The notes: generated from the letters alone by a model not told the origin. Positions 1-9,815 are shown, numbered from the stretch's first letter. The stretch is DNA of 64,000 nt from Alkalibacillus filiformis (GCF_030814115.1 NZ_JAUSUP010000010.1:1-64000), one strand, 5' to 3'. Translations and numbers: made by a program.

Positions 1-109
1 GCTTTTTTTCTGGCATAATTACCCCTACCTTTTCTAGACTTAATTTCATGGAAACATTTTGCCTTAGAGTGTGTCCAATTTTGATACTAACCTTAATAGT
101 AGAAGTCTA

Positions 110-214
110 GATGCTCATAAAGTGGTTCAAGATGCTCAAAGTAGAAGTATAGATGCTCATAAAGCGGTTCAAGATGCTCAAAATAGAAGTCTAGGTGCTC
201 ACAAAACGGTTCAA
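110..214. repeat. 21-bp tandem repeat array, 5 units
   Basis: The core GATGCTCA (last copy GGTGCTCA) starts at 110, 131, 152, 173 and 194, an exact 21-bp period. Two spacer types alternate, so the higher-order unit is 42 bp. A short reading frame crosses the array but has no convincing ribosome binding site and ends inside a terminator, so I treat the DNA as non-coding. The array lies just beyond the terminator of the downstream peptide-binding lipoprotein gene. Positions 1-70 hold nothing I can name beyond a T-run at the very start that may be the tail of a terminator. Confidence 0.75.
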
Positions 215-255
215 AAAATCTCAAAGTTATCGTTGAAATTTCAAATAAGACAAAC

Positions 256-288
256 AAAAAAGGCTGGCGCAATGCCAGCCTTTTTATT
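256..288. terminator. bidirectional intrinsic terminator
   Basis: The inverted repeat AAAAAGGCTGGC / GCCAGCCTTTTT has a 5-base loop and is flanked by an A-run on one side and a T-run on the other, so it can act on both strands. It ends the leftward peptide-binding lipoprotein gene whose stop is at 301. Confidence 0.9.
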
Positions 289-300
289 ATGACTTAAAGA

Positions 301-2046
301 TTAATCGTTAATTGTTACATCTTTAAGCTGATAAATACCTAATGCGTCTACCCAGAAACCATCAACTTCTTCTCTTACACCAGTTAGGTAGTTCTGGTGG
401 TGAACGTAAAGCATAGGAGCGATTTCAGTTAATAGCTCTTGTACTTCAGTGTAGATCTCTTGACGTGCTTCAGGGTCACCTTCACGACGACCAGCATCTA
501 GAAGTTCATCTAGTTCTGGGTCATCAGTGAATGTACGGTTACCTGTTGCACCCATAGCGCTTGAATGGAATAGAGCGTATAGACCATAGTCAGCGTCAGC
601 TGTTACTGTAGACCAACCTAGTACGAACATGTCATGTTCACCGTTAGCTGTACGGTCTAGGTAAGCACCCCATTCTAGCTCTTCGATTTCAACATCGATT
701 CCGTAATCACCTAATACGTCTTGAACGTATAGAGCAGTTTCTACACGTTGCTCATTATCGTTAGTCCATAGTGTCGTTTCGAAACCATCACCGTAACCAG
801 CTTCCTCTAGAAGCTCTTGAGCACGGTCAGAATCATAACCTAAACCAGATACGTTATCGTCATAACCGAAAACGTCTGGAGCTAATGGACCAATAGCTGG
901 AATACCATTACCATCATAGATACCTTCAATGATTTCCTCTTGGTTTACAGCTAAGTTAATAGCTTGACGTACACGAGCATCATCAAAAGGTTCTTTTTCC
1001 ATGTTGAACCCAATGTAAGATAAGCTTACAGATTCTTGAGTGTTAACATATGCGTCTTCTAAAGCTTCTACGTTAGAAACGTCAGTTGGCTGAATTGGAT
1101 CAGCAATGTGAGAGTTGTAAGTTTCTAACTCTGCTAAACGAGCGCCAGGCTCAGGAATAACCTTGAACGTTACAGCACCTGGAAGTGCATTTTCACCCCA
1201 GTAATCTTCGAAACGCTCTAGAGTCGTTTCTTCACCAGAAGTACGCTCAAATAATTGGAAGTAGCCAGTACCGTGTGGGTTGCTTGCTACATAAGTACCA
1301 ACATATTCAGCGATGTCTCCTGATACTTCTTCAAATTCTTCGCCACCTTCAGCGCGAAGCTCATAGTATTCTTCTACTGACATATCATAACCAGCTTCTT
1401 CTAAAGCTTGCTCGTAGTCAGTTGTGATTGCTTCTTCACTAATCATACCACCAGCATCGTGAGCTAAGTGAGCTAATAGTGGAGCAAATGGATATTCAGT
1501 TGTAATGTGAACTTCATAGTCACCTTCAACTGATACTTCTTCAATCATCTGGTATAGGAAAGTACGTGGAGACGCCATTGCAGGGTCTAGTACACGCTCT
1601 AGGTTAGCTTTTACTGCAGATGCTGTAAACTCTGAACCATCATGGAATTGTACTCCTTCACGTAGAGTGAAAGCCCAAGTAGTATCGTCTACTTCTTCCC
1701 AATCAGTTGCAAGACCTTCAACGATTTCCATATCTTCGTCTTGCTTAACTAGTGTTTCATAAATGTTACTACGAACGTTACTAGAAGGAACGTCGTTGTC
1801 TCCGTGTGGATCTAATGAAACTAAGTCTGAAGATACTGCAAGGATTAGATGATCGCCATCAACGTCGATATCAGCATCCACATCATCACCAGCTTCTTCG
1901 TCATCTCCACCAGCTTCTTCGCCTGTATCTGGATCTTCGTCAGTACCTGGATCCTCGTCACCAGTACCATCACCAGCACAAGCTGCTAGAAATAGTGAGA
2001 AAACTAGCATTACGGCTAATAGCCAAAATGTTTTGTTTGACTTCAT
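301..2046 (-). CDS. Peptide ABC transporter substrate-binding lipoprotein (SBP_bac_5 family)
   Basis: This 581-residue exported lipoprotein captures peptides outside the membrane for the permease and ATPases encoded divergently to its right. The N-terminus is a lipoprotein signal with lipobox LAAC (Cys about 23). A very acidic Asp/Glu/Gly linker of about 40 residues follows, then a full-length family 5 binding domain. The start is supported by an AAGGGGG ribosome binding site. The acidic linker fits a salt-exposed surface protein. The gene has its own terminator. Substrate (di- or oligopeptide, or nickel) cannot be told from the sequence. Confidence 0.92.
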   Translation of the reverse strand: MKSNKTFWLLAVMLVFSLFLAACAGDGTGDEDPGTDEDPDTGEEAGGDDEEAGDDVDADIDVDGDHLILAVSSDLVSLDPHGDNDVPSSNVRSNIYETLVKQDEDMEIVEGLATDWEEVDDTTWAFTLREGVQFHDGSEFTASAVKANLERVLDPAMASPRTFLYQMIEEVSVEGDYEVHITTEYPFAPLLAHLAHDAGGMISEEAITTDYEQALEEAGYDMSVEEYYELRAEGGEEFEEVSGDIAEYVGTYVASNPHGTGYFQLFERTSGEETTLERFEDYWGENALPGAVTFKVIPEPGARLAELETYNSHIADPIQPTDVSNVEALEDAYVNTQESVSLSYIGFNMEKEPFDDARVRQAINLAVNQEEIIEGIYDGNGIPAIGPLAPDVFGYDDNVSGLGYDSDRAQELLEEAGYGDGFETTLWTNDNEQRVETALYVQDVLGDYGIDVEIEELEWGAYLDRTANGEHDMFVLGWSTVTADADYGLYALFHSSAMGATGNRTFTDDPELDELLDAGRREGDPEARQEIYTEVQELLTEIAPMLYVHHQNYLTGVREEVDGFWVDALGIYQLKDVTIND

Positions 2047-2116
2047 GCTTGTGTTACCCCCTTGGTAATTTATAAGTATTTGAGTAGCCTAAATTATTAG
2101 GCATGCCCTCAAACAT

Positions 2117-2145
2117 AATATAAATCATTTTCAAACTATTAGCAA
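2117..2145 (-). promoter_or_regulatory. candidate promoter for the divergent binding-protein gene
   Basis: Read on the minus strand, TTGCTA is followed after 17 bp by TATATT, an acceptable sigma-A promoter about 70-100 bp upstream of the lipoprotein start at 2046. The region is AT-rich, so a chance match is possible. The 400-bp divergent gap (2047-2448) contains no gene that I can support. Confidence 0.4.
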
Positions 2146-2351
2146 GGTTATATTTTGTCAAAATTAATTTGTAATTGTTAATATAAAGACTCTATATAAT
2201 GAAGAAACTATGTTTTTTTGATTATATTCAATATTATTAGCAAATTCTGAATAGACTTAATTTGGGGTAAATTATTGTATTATTCGAAATGTACGTTTAT
2301 GATAGTTGAGAAAGTAGACTCACTAAAATATTTTTACCAAGAAACGACATA

Positions 2352-2365
2352 AAAAAGCGCTTACA
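2352..2365 (+). promoter_or_regulatory. candidate CcpA cre site
   Basis: AAAAAGCGCTTACA contains a perfect AAGCGCTT core and matches 11 of 14 positions of TGAAAGCGCTTTCA. It lies about 85 bp upstream of the permease operon start and just upstream of a TAGAAT hexamer at 2373-2378. CcpA control of the transporter is inference. Confidence 0.4.
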
Positions 2366-2448
2366 TTTGTGGTAGAATATTTAAAGTGAGGGTTCACAAA
2401 AATTAAATATTCAAAATTTTCGATGGTTAAAAAAAGGGGGTATAAGCT

Positions 2449-3342
2449 GTGTCAAATCAACAGGTAGAAGAAGGCGTACAACAAAAAGTTGAAAATCCAA
2501 GAGTTAAATCAGTAAAGGATTTTTACAAACGCCTAGCAAAAAATAAAGCAGCCTTGATTGGTTTTTACACCATTTTATTTTTAATAGTTGTATCAATTAT
2601 AGGTCCTTTGCTAACGTCAAACCATCCGAATGATACGGATGTTATGAACAGATTCGAAGGCCCTTCAGCAGAGTTTTGGTTCGGCACGGACCATATGGGG
2701 CGTGACATATTTACGAGAATCATTCACGGTATGTCATTAACGTTAGGAATTGGTTTTGCCTCAGTAATTATGGGGGCGCTAATTGGTATCCCGATCGGTA
2801 TCATCTCGGGTTATTACGGTGGTCGCATTGATAACATTATTATGAGGTTTATTGATATTCTTTTAGCTTTCCCAGGTATTTTACTAGCTTTAGCAATTGT
2901 AAGTATTTTAGGTGGAAGCTTAATAAACGTAACGATTGCCGTAGCTATTTATGCTGTACCAGGTTTCGCCCGTATTATTCGTGGTTCAACATTGGCAGCG
3001 AAAAAGCTTGAGTATGTTGATGCGATCCGAGCTTTAGGTGCAGGTGATGGACGAATCATCTTTAAGCACATTTTACCAAACGTATTATCACCAGTTATTG
3101 TTAACGCGACACTTTATATTGCAACAGCAATCTTAACAGCAGCTGGTCTATCCTTCTTAGGTATGGGTGCACAGCCACCAACGCCAGAGTGGGGCGCGAT
3201 GTTAAATGATGGTAGAGGTTATATGAGAGATGCAGGGTATATCGCATTTTTCCCAGGTGCATTTATCGTTATTGTCGTATTAGCGTTTAACATCTTTGGT
3301 GATGGTTTACGTGATGCGTTAGATCCAAAAATGAAAAAGTAG
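2449..3342 (+). CDS. Peptide ABC transporter permease, DppC/OppC type
   Basis: This is one of the two inner-membrane permeases of a Dpp/Opp importer (297 residues). It has a short cytoplasmic N-terminus, an OppC_N-like first membrane segment, then a BPD_transp_1 domain with about six membrane segments. The EAA loop that docks the ATPase is near residues 190-215 (RALGAGDGRIIFKHILPN). A GTG start is preceded by AAAAAAGGGGG. It is the first gene of C-B-D-F, 18 bp before the next permease. The order, with C before B, differs from the usual dppBCDF arrangement. Confidence 0.93.
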   Translation: MSNQQVEEGVQQKVENPRVKSVKDFYKRLAKNKAALIGFYTILFLIVVSIIGPLLTSNHPNDTDVMNRFEGPSAEFWFGTDHMGRDIFTRIIHGMSLTLGIGFASVIMGALIGIPIGIISGYYGGRIDNIIMRFIDILLAFPGILLALAIVSILGGSLINVTIAVAIYAVPGFARIIRGSTLAAKKLEYVDAIRALGAGDGRIIFKHILPNVLSPVIVNATLYIATAILTAAGLSFLGMGAQPPTPEWGAMLNDGRGYMRDAGYIAFFPGAFIVIVVLAFNIFGDGLRDALDPKMKK

Positions 3343-3360
3343 AAAAGAGGTGCAAAATAG

Positions 3361-4284
3361 ATGACTGTATATATAATCCGTCGTATCCTGCAACTGATTC
3401 CGGTATTGTTAGGTGTTACGGTTTTAGTGTTCCTTTTAATGCACTTAACGCCTGGTAACCCGGCCCAGTTGATGGCAGGGGAGAATGCTCCACCTGAGAT
3501 GGTTGCGCAAATTGAAAACCGTTTAGGATTAAATGATCCATTGCCGGTGCAGTATTTTGATTATGTTGTAGGTGTTGTCCAAGGTGACCTTGGAACGTCC
3601 ATGCGTTACAACACACCAGTAATTGATGAGGTAGCTCCTCGTTTTTGGGTAACAATAGAGTTAGCATTATACGCTACGGTATTAAGTATTTTCTTAGGTT
3701 TAATTGCAGGTATTATCTCTGCGGTACGCCAGTATTCAGTAGCTGACGTATCGATTATGATTGTTGCACTATTCGGTTTATCCATGCCGAACTTCTGGTT
3801 AGGCTTAATGTTAATGCAGTGGTTCTCTATTAACTTGGGCTGGTTCCCGCCAACAGGTTGGGGTTCACCAGAGCAAATATTACTACCAGTTATAACCTTA
3901 GGTACAGCCGGTGCAGCTATTATTGCACGTATGACACGTTCAAGTATGCTTGAGGTTATTTCACAAGACTATATTCGTACAGCACGTGCTAAAGGTGTTA
4001 AAGAACGTATTATCATTTATAAGCACGCGCTTAAAAACGCACTAATCCCGGTTGTAACTGTTGTCGGTCTACAATTCGGTGCATTATTAGCCGGTGCAGT
4101 TTTAACTGAGGAAGTATTCGCAATTAACGGAATGGGTAGGTTATTAGTTGACTCTATTATGAACCGTGACTTCCCAGTTGTTCAGGCGTGTATTCTAATT
4201 ATTTCAGTCGTATTCGTTGTAGTTAACTTATTAGTCGATATTTCTTATAAATTCCTTAACAAGCGTATTGATCTTAACGATTAA
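3361..4284 (+). CDS. Peptide ABC transporter permease, DppB/OppB type
   Basis: This is the partner membrane permease (307 residues). The N-terminus IIRRILQLIPVLLGVTV is typical of DppB. The extracytoplasmic segment with HLTPGNPAQ and a GDLGTS-like motif follows, then the transport domain with the EAA loop near residues 215-235 (RTARAKGVKERIIIYKHALK). It forms a heterodimer with the upstream gene product. It is 25 bp from the ATPase gene and clearly in one operon. Confidence 0.93.
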   Translation: MTVYIIRRILQLIPVLLGVTVLVFLLMHLTPGNPAQLMAGENAPPEMVAQIENRLGLNDPLPVQYFDYVVGVVQGDLGTSMRYNTPVIDEVAPRFWVTIELALYATVLSIFLGLIAGIISAVRQYSVADVSIMIVALFGLSMPNFWLGLMLMQWFSINLGWFPPTGWGSPEQILLPVITLGTAGAAIIARMTRSSMLEVISQDYIRTARAKGVKERIIIYKHALKNALIPVVTVVGLQFGALLAGAVLTEEVFAINGMGRLLVDSIMNRDFPVVQACILIISVVFVVVNLLVDISYKFLNKRIDLND

Positions 4285-4309
4285 TTGATAGAAAGCGAGG
4301 TGTAGGATC

Positions 4310-5341
4310 ATGAGTGATGAGAAAATTTTAGAAGTTAAAGACTTAAGAACGTCTTTCTTCATAGAAGGAAATGAAATTAAAGCTGTTGACGGTGTTACTT
4401 TTGACGTTCCTAAAGGTAAAACGTTAGGAATTGTAGGTGAATCAGGTTCTGGTAAAAGTATTAGTGCATTATCAATCCTTCAATTAATCGATTCGCCAGG
4501 TGAAATCGTCGGTGGAGAAATAAACTTCAAGGGTCAAAACCTTTTAGATTATAGTGAAGCACAAATGCGTAAAGTGCGAGGTAACCAAATTTCAATGATC
4601 TTCCAGGAGCCAATGACGTCACTAAACCCTGTTTATACAATTGGTCAACAAATTCGTGAAGCATTGAAAATTCACCGCGGTCTTGATAAGAAAGACGGTA
4701 CAGAAAAATCGATTGAATTACTAGAGTTAGTAGGAATTCCGTCACCGAGAAAGCGTGTAACGCAGTATCCGTTCGAATTATCAGGTGGTATGCGCCAGCG
4801 TGTTATGATTGCAATGGCATTAGCATGTAATCCTGAATTATTAATTGCAGACGAGCCTACTACAGCGCTAGACGTTACGATTCAGGCACAAATTTTAGAG
4901 TTAATTAAAGAGTTACAGGACGAAATGGGCATGTCTGTTGTTATGATCACGCACGACTTAGGTGTTGTAGCAGAGACTTGTGATTATGTTGCCGTTATGT
5001 ACTGCGGAAAAGTTGTTGAATACGCAGACGTTAAGACGTTATTCAAAAATCCAAGGCACCCATATACAGTAGGTCTATTAAATTCACTACCACGTAGTGA
5101 TGTGGACCAAGAAGAATTAATTCCTATTGAAGGTACAGTTCCAGCGCCACATGAGATGCCTGATGGTTGTCGATTCGCGCCACGTTGCCCATTTGCAACT
5201 GATTTATGCCACAGCGAACTACCAAACCTAGATGACGTTGGTGAAGGTGAACAAGTTCGTTGCTGGATCTACACAGATGAATGGGATGGCGATCCGGAGG
5301 TGAAAGTGTATGAGCCAGAAAAAAGAACTTCTGAAGATTAA
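4310..5341 (+). CDS. Peptide ABC transporter ATPase, DppD/OppD type
   Basis: This cytoplasmic ATPase (343 residues) powers import. Walker A GESGSGKS is at residues 43-50, the signature LSGGMRQR follows, and Walker B with the switch reads [12 protein letters not shown]. The C-terminal extension carries the cysteine-rich oligopeptide-transporter motif (CRFAPRCPFATDLC). It overlaps the next ATPase gene by 32 bp, consistent with translational coupling. The two ATPases are expected to act as a heterodimer. Confidence 0.94.
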   Translation: MSDEKILEVKDLRTSFFIEGNEIKAVDGVTFDVPKGKTLGIVGESGSGKSISALSILQLIDSPGEIVGGEINFKGQNLLDYSEAQMRKVRGNQISMIFQEPMTSLNPVYTIGQQIREALKIHRGLDKKDGTEKSIELLELVGIPSPRKRVTQYPFELSGGMRQRVMIAMALACNPELLIADEPTTALDVTIQAQILELIKELQDEMGMSVVMITHDLGVVAETCDYVAVMYCGKVVEYADVKTLFKNPRHPYTVGLLNSLPRSDVDQEELIPIEGTVPAPHEMPDGCRFAPRCPFATDLCHSELPNLDDVGEGEQVRCWIYTDEWDGDPEVKVYEPEKRTSED

Positions 5342-6350
5342 TAATTTAAAACAATATTTCCCGATTAAAGGTGGAGTCTTAGGTCGTACGGTAAATAACG
5401 TAAAAGCTGTTGACGATGTTTCATTCACAATTTATGAAGGTGAAACAGTGAGTGTTGTTGGTGAGTCCGGTTGTGGTAAATCAACGACAGGACGTGCTAT
5501 TTTGCGATTAGATGACCCTACTGACGGGACAATCGAATTTGATGGTACTGATTTACTTTCTTTAAATAAGAAAGAAATGCGTAAAATGCGTAAAGACTTA
5601 CAAATTATTTTCCAAGACCCTTACGCATCTTTAAACCCACGTATGACAGTACGTCAAACGTTAAACGAAGCGATGGAAATCCAAAGCGCAGTGCCACGTG
5701 ATGAGCGTAATGACCGTATTGCAGAATTAATGGAAACAGTCGGTTTACAGCCACACCAAGCTGACCGTTTCCCACACGAATTCTCAGGTGGTCAGCGTCA
5801 ACGTATCGGTATTGCTCGTGCACTTTCAGTTAATCCGAAGTTAATTGTTTGTGACGAAGCAGTTTCTGCATTGGACGTATCGATTCAAGCACAGGTATTA
5901 AACCTGTTAAAGAAATTCCAAAATGAGTGGAATTTGACGTATTTATTTATCGCGCACGACTTAGGTGTTGTACGTCACATCTCAGATCGTATTATCGTTA
6001 TGTATTTAGGGAAAATTGTTGAGATTGGTGACACGAAATCAATTTTCGAAAACCCTCAACACCCTTATACAAAAGCTTTATTATCAGCAATTCCTGTACC
6101 GGATCCAGAAAAGAAAACAGAGCGTATTTTCTTACAAGGTGATGTCCCTTCACCAATCGATCCGCCAACGGGTTGTCGCTTCCACACAAGGTGTCCATTT
6201 GCGACAGATAAGTGTGCTGAAGAAGTACCAGAATTGCGTAATGAAGACTACATGACTGATGGTCACGCAGCAGCTTGTCACTATATTAAAGCTATTGAAT
6301 CTGGTGAACATCAGCCAACGAGAGAAACATCAAAAGTAAGAGATGTATAA
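5310..6350 (+). CDS. Peptide ABC transporter ATPase, DppF/OppF type
   Basis: This is the second ATPase of the importer (346 residues). It has Walker A GESGCGKS, signature FSGGQRQR and Walker B LIVCDEAVSALD, where the usual DEP is DEA. The C-terminal cysteine motif CRFHTRCPFATDKC is present. The start ATG at 5310 lies inside the preceding gene with a GGAGGTG ribosome binding site. It is the last gene of the operon and is followed directly by a terminator. Confidence 0.94.
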   Translation: MSQKKELLKINNLKQYFPIKGGVLGRTVNNVKAVDDVSFTIYEGETVSVVGESGCGKSTTGRAILRLDDPTDGTIEFDGTDLLSLNKKEMRKMRKDLQIIFQDPYASLNPRMTVRQTLNEAMEIQSAVPRDERNDRIAELMETVGLQPHQADRFPHEFSGGQRQRIGIARALSVNPKLIVCDEAVSALDVSIQAQVLNLLKKFQNEWNLTYLFIAHDLGVVRHISDRIIVMYLGKIVEIGDTKSIFENPQHPYTKALLSAIPVPDPEKKTERIFLQGDVPSPIDPPTGCRFHTRCPFATDKCAEEVPELRNEDYMTDGHAAACHYIKAIESGEHQPTRETSKVRDV

Positions 6351-6358
6351 GCTATGGT

Positions 6359-6390
6359 AACAGGGAGAGGTCATCTCCCTGTTTTCTTTT
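6359..6390 (+). terminator. intrinsic terminator of the first peptide transporter operon
   Basis: A perfect 10-bp stem AACAGGGAGA / TCTCCCTGTT with a 5-base loop is followed by TTCTTTT. Confidence 0.9.
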
Positions 6391-6512
6391 ATGCTTTAAA
6401 GTGTCTTATTGATAAGAAACTTATGTAACGTGGTTTCCCCATAACTGCTTAAATCATGTTATGATACATATTGGGAAAACTACATTATGACAACTTTTTA
6501 GGAGGTAATTTA

Positions 6513-7703
6513 ATGCCTAGTGAAACTTTAGATCGTTTTTTAAATGAAAATTTACAAGAGTTAAAAGATCAAGGACTTTACAATGAAATTGATCCTGTAG
6601 AAGGTGCGAATGGGCCTGAAATTACAATCAATGGTCAGAAATTAATAAACCTTTCCTCAAATAACTATCTTGGACTAGCAACTGACGAAAGACTTAAAGA
6701 AGTTGCTCAACAAGCAGTTGATTCTCACGGTGTAGGAGCAGGTGCAGTACGTACAATTAACGGTACACTTGATTTACACGTTAAGTTAGAGGAGAAAATT
6801 GCAGAGTTTAAAGGAACTGAGAGTGCAATTGCATACCAGTCTGGATTTAACTGCAATATGGCGGCGATCTCAGCCGTGATGGATAAAAATGATGCGATTC
6901 TATCTGATTCGTTAAACCACGCATCAATTATTGATGGTTGTCGTTTATCTAAAGCGAAAATTATTCCTTACGGTCACAATGACATGGAAGATCTTCGTCA
7001 AAAAGCGAAAGAAGCTACAGAGTCTGGCCAATACAACAAAGTAATGGTGATTACAGATGGTGTCTTCTCGATGGATGGCGACGTTGCAAAATTGCCTGAA
7101 ATTGTAGAGATTGCTGAAGAATTTGACTTAATTACTTACGTAGATGATGCTCACGGTTCAGGTGTTCTAGGTAAAGGTGCTGGAACAGTTAAGCATTTCG
7201 GACTTCAAGACAAAATTGATTTCCAAATGGGTACATTATCTAAAGCGATTGGAGTTGTTGGAGGATACGTTGCAGGTAAACAAGAATTAGTAGACTGGCT
7301 AAAAGTACGCTCAAGACCTTTCTTATTCTCAACATCTTTATCACCTGCAGATGTAACAGCATCGACAAAAGCAATCGACATACTAATGGAGTCAACTGAG
7401 CTATACGATAAGATGTGGGAAAATGGAAATTACTTAAAAGAGGGCTTAAAAGGATTAGGTTTTAATATTGGTGAAAGTGAAACGCCAATTACGCCTTGTG
7501 TAATTGGTGATGAGAAGACGACACAACAATTTAGTAAGCGCCTAAACGAAGAAGGTGTTTATGCTAAAGCCATCGTTTTCCCAACTGTTCCACGTGGTAC
7601 TGGACGTGTAAGAAATATGCCAACAGCAGCACATACAAAAGAGATGTTAGATAATGCCATTAAGATCTATGAAAAAGTCGGTAAAGAAATGGGCGTTATC
7701 TAA
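6513..7703 (+). CDS. kbl: Glycine C-acetyltransferase (2-amino-3-ketobutyrate CoA ligase)
   Basis: This PLP enzyme (396 residues) cleaves 2-amino-3-ketobutyrate with CoA to glycine and acetyl-CoA, the second step of threonine catabolism. Family motifs include NNYLGLA near the N-terminus, the Asp of [21 protein letters not shown], and the PLP lysine in [14 protein letters not shown] use ATG 6513 because it follows AGGAGGT at ideal spacing; an upstream TTG at 6471 in the same frame has none. It is co-transcribed with the threonine dehydrogenase gene 32 bp downstream, which makes its substrate. Confidence 0.95.
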   Translation: MPSETLDRFLNENLQELKDQGLYNEIDPVEGANGPEITINGQKLINLSSNNYLGLATDERLKEVAQQAVDSHGVGAGAVRTINGTLDLHVKLEEKIAEFKGTESAIAYQSGFNCNMAAISAVMDKNDAILSDSLNHASIIDGCRLSKAKIIPYGHNDMEDLRQKAKEATESGQYNKVMVITDGVFSMDGDVAKLPEIVEIAEEFDLITYVDDAHGSGVLGKGAGTVKHFGLQDKIDFQMGTLSKAIGVVGGYVAGKQELVDWLKVRSRPFLFSTSLSPADVTASTKAIDILMESTELYDKMWENGNYLKEGLKGLGFNIGESETPITPCVIGDEKTTQQFSKRLNEEGVYAKAIVFPTVPRGTGRVRNMPTAAHTKEMLDNAIKIYEKVGKEMGVI

Positions 7704-7735
7704 AAGCTTACAAGGGGATAGGAGGAACTATTACG

Positions 7736-8692
7736 ATGAAGAAGATTTTAGTAACCGGCTCACTTGGCCAAATCGGTTCAGAGCTAACGATGGCTTTGCG
7801 TAATCAGTACGGTGCAGACAATGTTATTGCAACCGACATTCGTGAAGCTGATAGCCCAGTTGTGACGGAAGGCCCTTTTGAAACTTTGGATGTCATGCAA
7901 GGTAAAGAAATGCATGACATTGCAAACAAATACCAAGTTGATACAGTTATTCATTTAGCTGCTTTATTGTCAGCTAAAGCTGAAAGTAACCCACAATTGG
8001 CTTGGAATTTAAATATGAACGGTCTTATGAATGCATTAGAAGTGGCACGTGAACTTGATGCAAAGTTCTTTACACCAAGTTCGATCGGCGCGTTTGGTCC
8101 AACAACACCTAAAGACTTAACACCACAGCTTACAATCCAACGTCCAACAACGATGTATGGAGTGAATAAAGTAGCTGGTGAACTTTTATCTGATTATTAC
8201 TTCCAACGTTTCGGCGTTGATACACGTGGTGTACGTTTCCCAGGTTTGATTTCGTATGTGACAGAACCAGGTGGTGGGACTACGGACTATGCAGTTGAAG
8301 TCTATTACGAAGCGTTAAAGAATAAGCATTATACATCTTATATTGGTCAAGGAACTCATATGGATATGATGTACATGCCTGATGCTGTTAAAGCGATTAT
8401 CGATTTAATGGAAGCTGACCCATCTAAGCTTGTCAATCGTAATGCGTACAACGTTACAGCGATGAGCGCTGCACCTGAACATTTTGAACAGGCGATCCAA
8501 AAGCATATTCCTGAGTTCACACTAGATTATGAAGTAGACCCAGTAAGACAACAAATTGCCGACAGCTGGCCAAACTCAATTGATGCCTCTAAAGCAAAAG
8601 AAGAATGGGGCTTCTCAATCGATTACGATATCGACAGAATGAGTGAGGATATGTTAGAGAAATTAAAAACTAAATTAAATGTTTCTTTGTAA
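7736..8692 (+). CDS. tdh: L-threonine 3-dehydrogenase, short-chain (epimerase-like) type
   Basis: This NAD-dependent enzyme (318 residues) oxidises threonine to 2-amino-3-ketobutyrate. It is the extended short-chain dehydrogenase form, not the zinc medium-chain form. The Rossmann motif is GSLGQIGSE near residue 8 and the active site is YGVNK, with upstream Ser residues in [10 protein letters not shown]. Pairing with kbl gives the substrate assignment, because the fold alone would only suggest a nucleotide-sugar epimerase. GGAGGAA precedes the ATG. Confidence 0.9.
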   Translation: MKKILVTGSLGQIGSELTMALRNQYGADNVIATDIREADSPVVTEGPFETLDVMQGKEMHDIANKYQVDTVIHLAALLSAKAESNPQLAWNLNMNGLMNALEVARELDAKFFTPSSIGAFGPTTPKDLTPQLTIQRPTTMYGVNKVAGELLSDYYFQRFGVDTRGVRFPGLISYVTEPGGGTTDYAVEVYYEALKNKHYTSYIGQGTHMDMMYMPDAVKAIIDLMEADPSKLVNRNAYNVTAMSAAPEHFEQAIQKHIPEFTLDYEVDPVRQQIADSWPNSIDASKAKEEWGFSIDYDIDRMSEDMLEKLKTKLNVSL

Positions 8693-8696
8693 ATAG

Positions 8697-9118
8697 AGGT
8701 TGGGACAAAAGATTTGCAGTGTAATGAAAACACGAGGAGTTAGCCAATCAGCTTAATTAAGCATAGAGCAGTCGCTTAGCGGAATCAAAATGCGTAGACT
8801 CCTGTGGGAGCAAAGGCCTGGGTGAGACCCCGTGGGATGCACCTGCGTCTTCTAGCTAATCTTTGAAGCATGCTTCCTCGGTGCAAAGCACAAGAGAAGA
8901 TGACTCGAAGTAGTAGCTTGGCTCACACCAGCCGCCCCTGCATAGAAAACACTGCGACAAGCGACCTTAGGAAGCTTGAGCAGATGTTGCCCTTGTGCCC
9001 TGTGGGTAAAAGCGAAGCATTTTGATGGAGCGATAATCAGAAAAAGTCAAACCCGAACGAATTCAGATTATGATTTCGTTCGGGTTTTGTGTATTAACAA
9101 TTAGTTCTGACTCAACCT
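8697..9118. repeat. 422-bp non-coding element with inverted ends
   Basis: The gap between tdh and the TPR gene is filled by an element with imperfect inverted ends, AGGTTGGGACA at 8697 and TGACTCAACCT at 9108. Nested inside are perfect inverted arms TCAAAATGC (8785-8793) and GCATTTTGA (9017-9025). The interior is more GC-rich than the flanks, with segments such as GACTCCTGTGGGAGC. No reading frame is credible. It resembles the long intergenic repeats starting GTTGGGAC that I recall from Bacillaceae; that link is from memory. A terminator lies near its right end. Confidence 0.6.
9049..9088. terminator. intrinsic terminator
   Basis: A 13-bp stem AAACCCGAACGAA / TTCGTTCGGGTTT lies inside the right end of the non-coding element. 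It can serve the convergent TPR gene or tdh. Confidence 0.75.
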
Positions 9119-9120
9119 AA

Positions 9121-9603
9121 TTAGTTAAACGTCTCATCTAAACAACTGGCATAAAACTCAATAAACTCTTGGTGCTTAACTAAATCTTCATCACGCGTTG
9201 TTTCTAACAGCTTTTGTGCCATAATCTCCATCGCCAAATCATAATCACCTAAATTGTACAACGTAAACGCAAAATAAACATACATCGGGTTATAACTTGG
9301 ATATTCACTCATACCAACCTCTAACGTTTCTTTCGCTTTATCATACAATCCAACAGCACGATAACTAATTCCAAGGCGAAGCAATGCTTCCTTTCTTTCT
9401 CCCTCATTTAAAGAAAGGTCTAATGCTTGTTGGTAAAAAGTGATCGCTTGGGGGAACATCTCAAGTTGCTCGTGTACATAGGCAGCAGCTAATAACGTTT
9501 CATGATCTTCAGGGTGGCTTTGAACGAGTTCTGCGAAAATAGGTTGTGCCTCAGAAAAATTTCCTTCTTCTTTCAACTTTAAAGCATTTTGTCGTTGTGT
9601 CAT
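9121..9603 (-). CDS. Tetratricopeptide-repeat protein, 160 aa
   Basis: This small cytoplasmic protein has no signal peptide and consists of about four TPR helical pairs. Recognisable units include ALKLKEEGNFSEAQPIFAELV, TLLAAAYVHEQLEMFPQAITFY, ALLRLGISYRAVGLYDKAKETL and YVYFAFTLYNLGDYDLAMEIM. TPR proteins mediate protein-protein contacts, and no partner is evident. AAGGAG precedes the start. It is monocistronic and convergent with tdh. Function unknown. Confidence 0.85.
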   Translation of the reverse strand: MTQRQNALKLKEEGNFSEAQPIFAELVQSHPEDHETLLAAAYVHEQLEMFPQAITFYQQALDLSLNEGERKEALLRLGISYRAVGLYDKAKETLEVGMSEYPSYNPMYVYFAFTLYNLGDYDLAMEIMAQKLLETTRDEDLVKHQEFIEFYASCLDETFN

Positions 9604-9815
9604 TTTGAGAATCTCCTTTTTCTATATCCTTCTATAGTTTTAGCAAAACTAATCCCTCATTTCAAATAAAGGACTTTTTTCAATACCAAGTATAATAATT
9701 TTTTAAAAGTAGCAAATAACATGATTAGAAGGTAAATAACTTTACCTATAACATGTCAGCATAAAATGGCTTTAAATTTCGCCAAATTTTAGCACTTTTT
9801 AAGTAAACAAAAATT

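Noticed and set aside
71-292. 73-aa frame with repeated SLDAHKxVQDAQ units
   Set aside because: It exists only because the 21-bp DNA repeat keeps frame. It has no good ribosome site and its last codons are the terminator hairpin.
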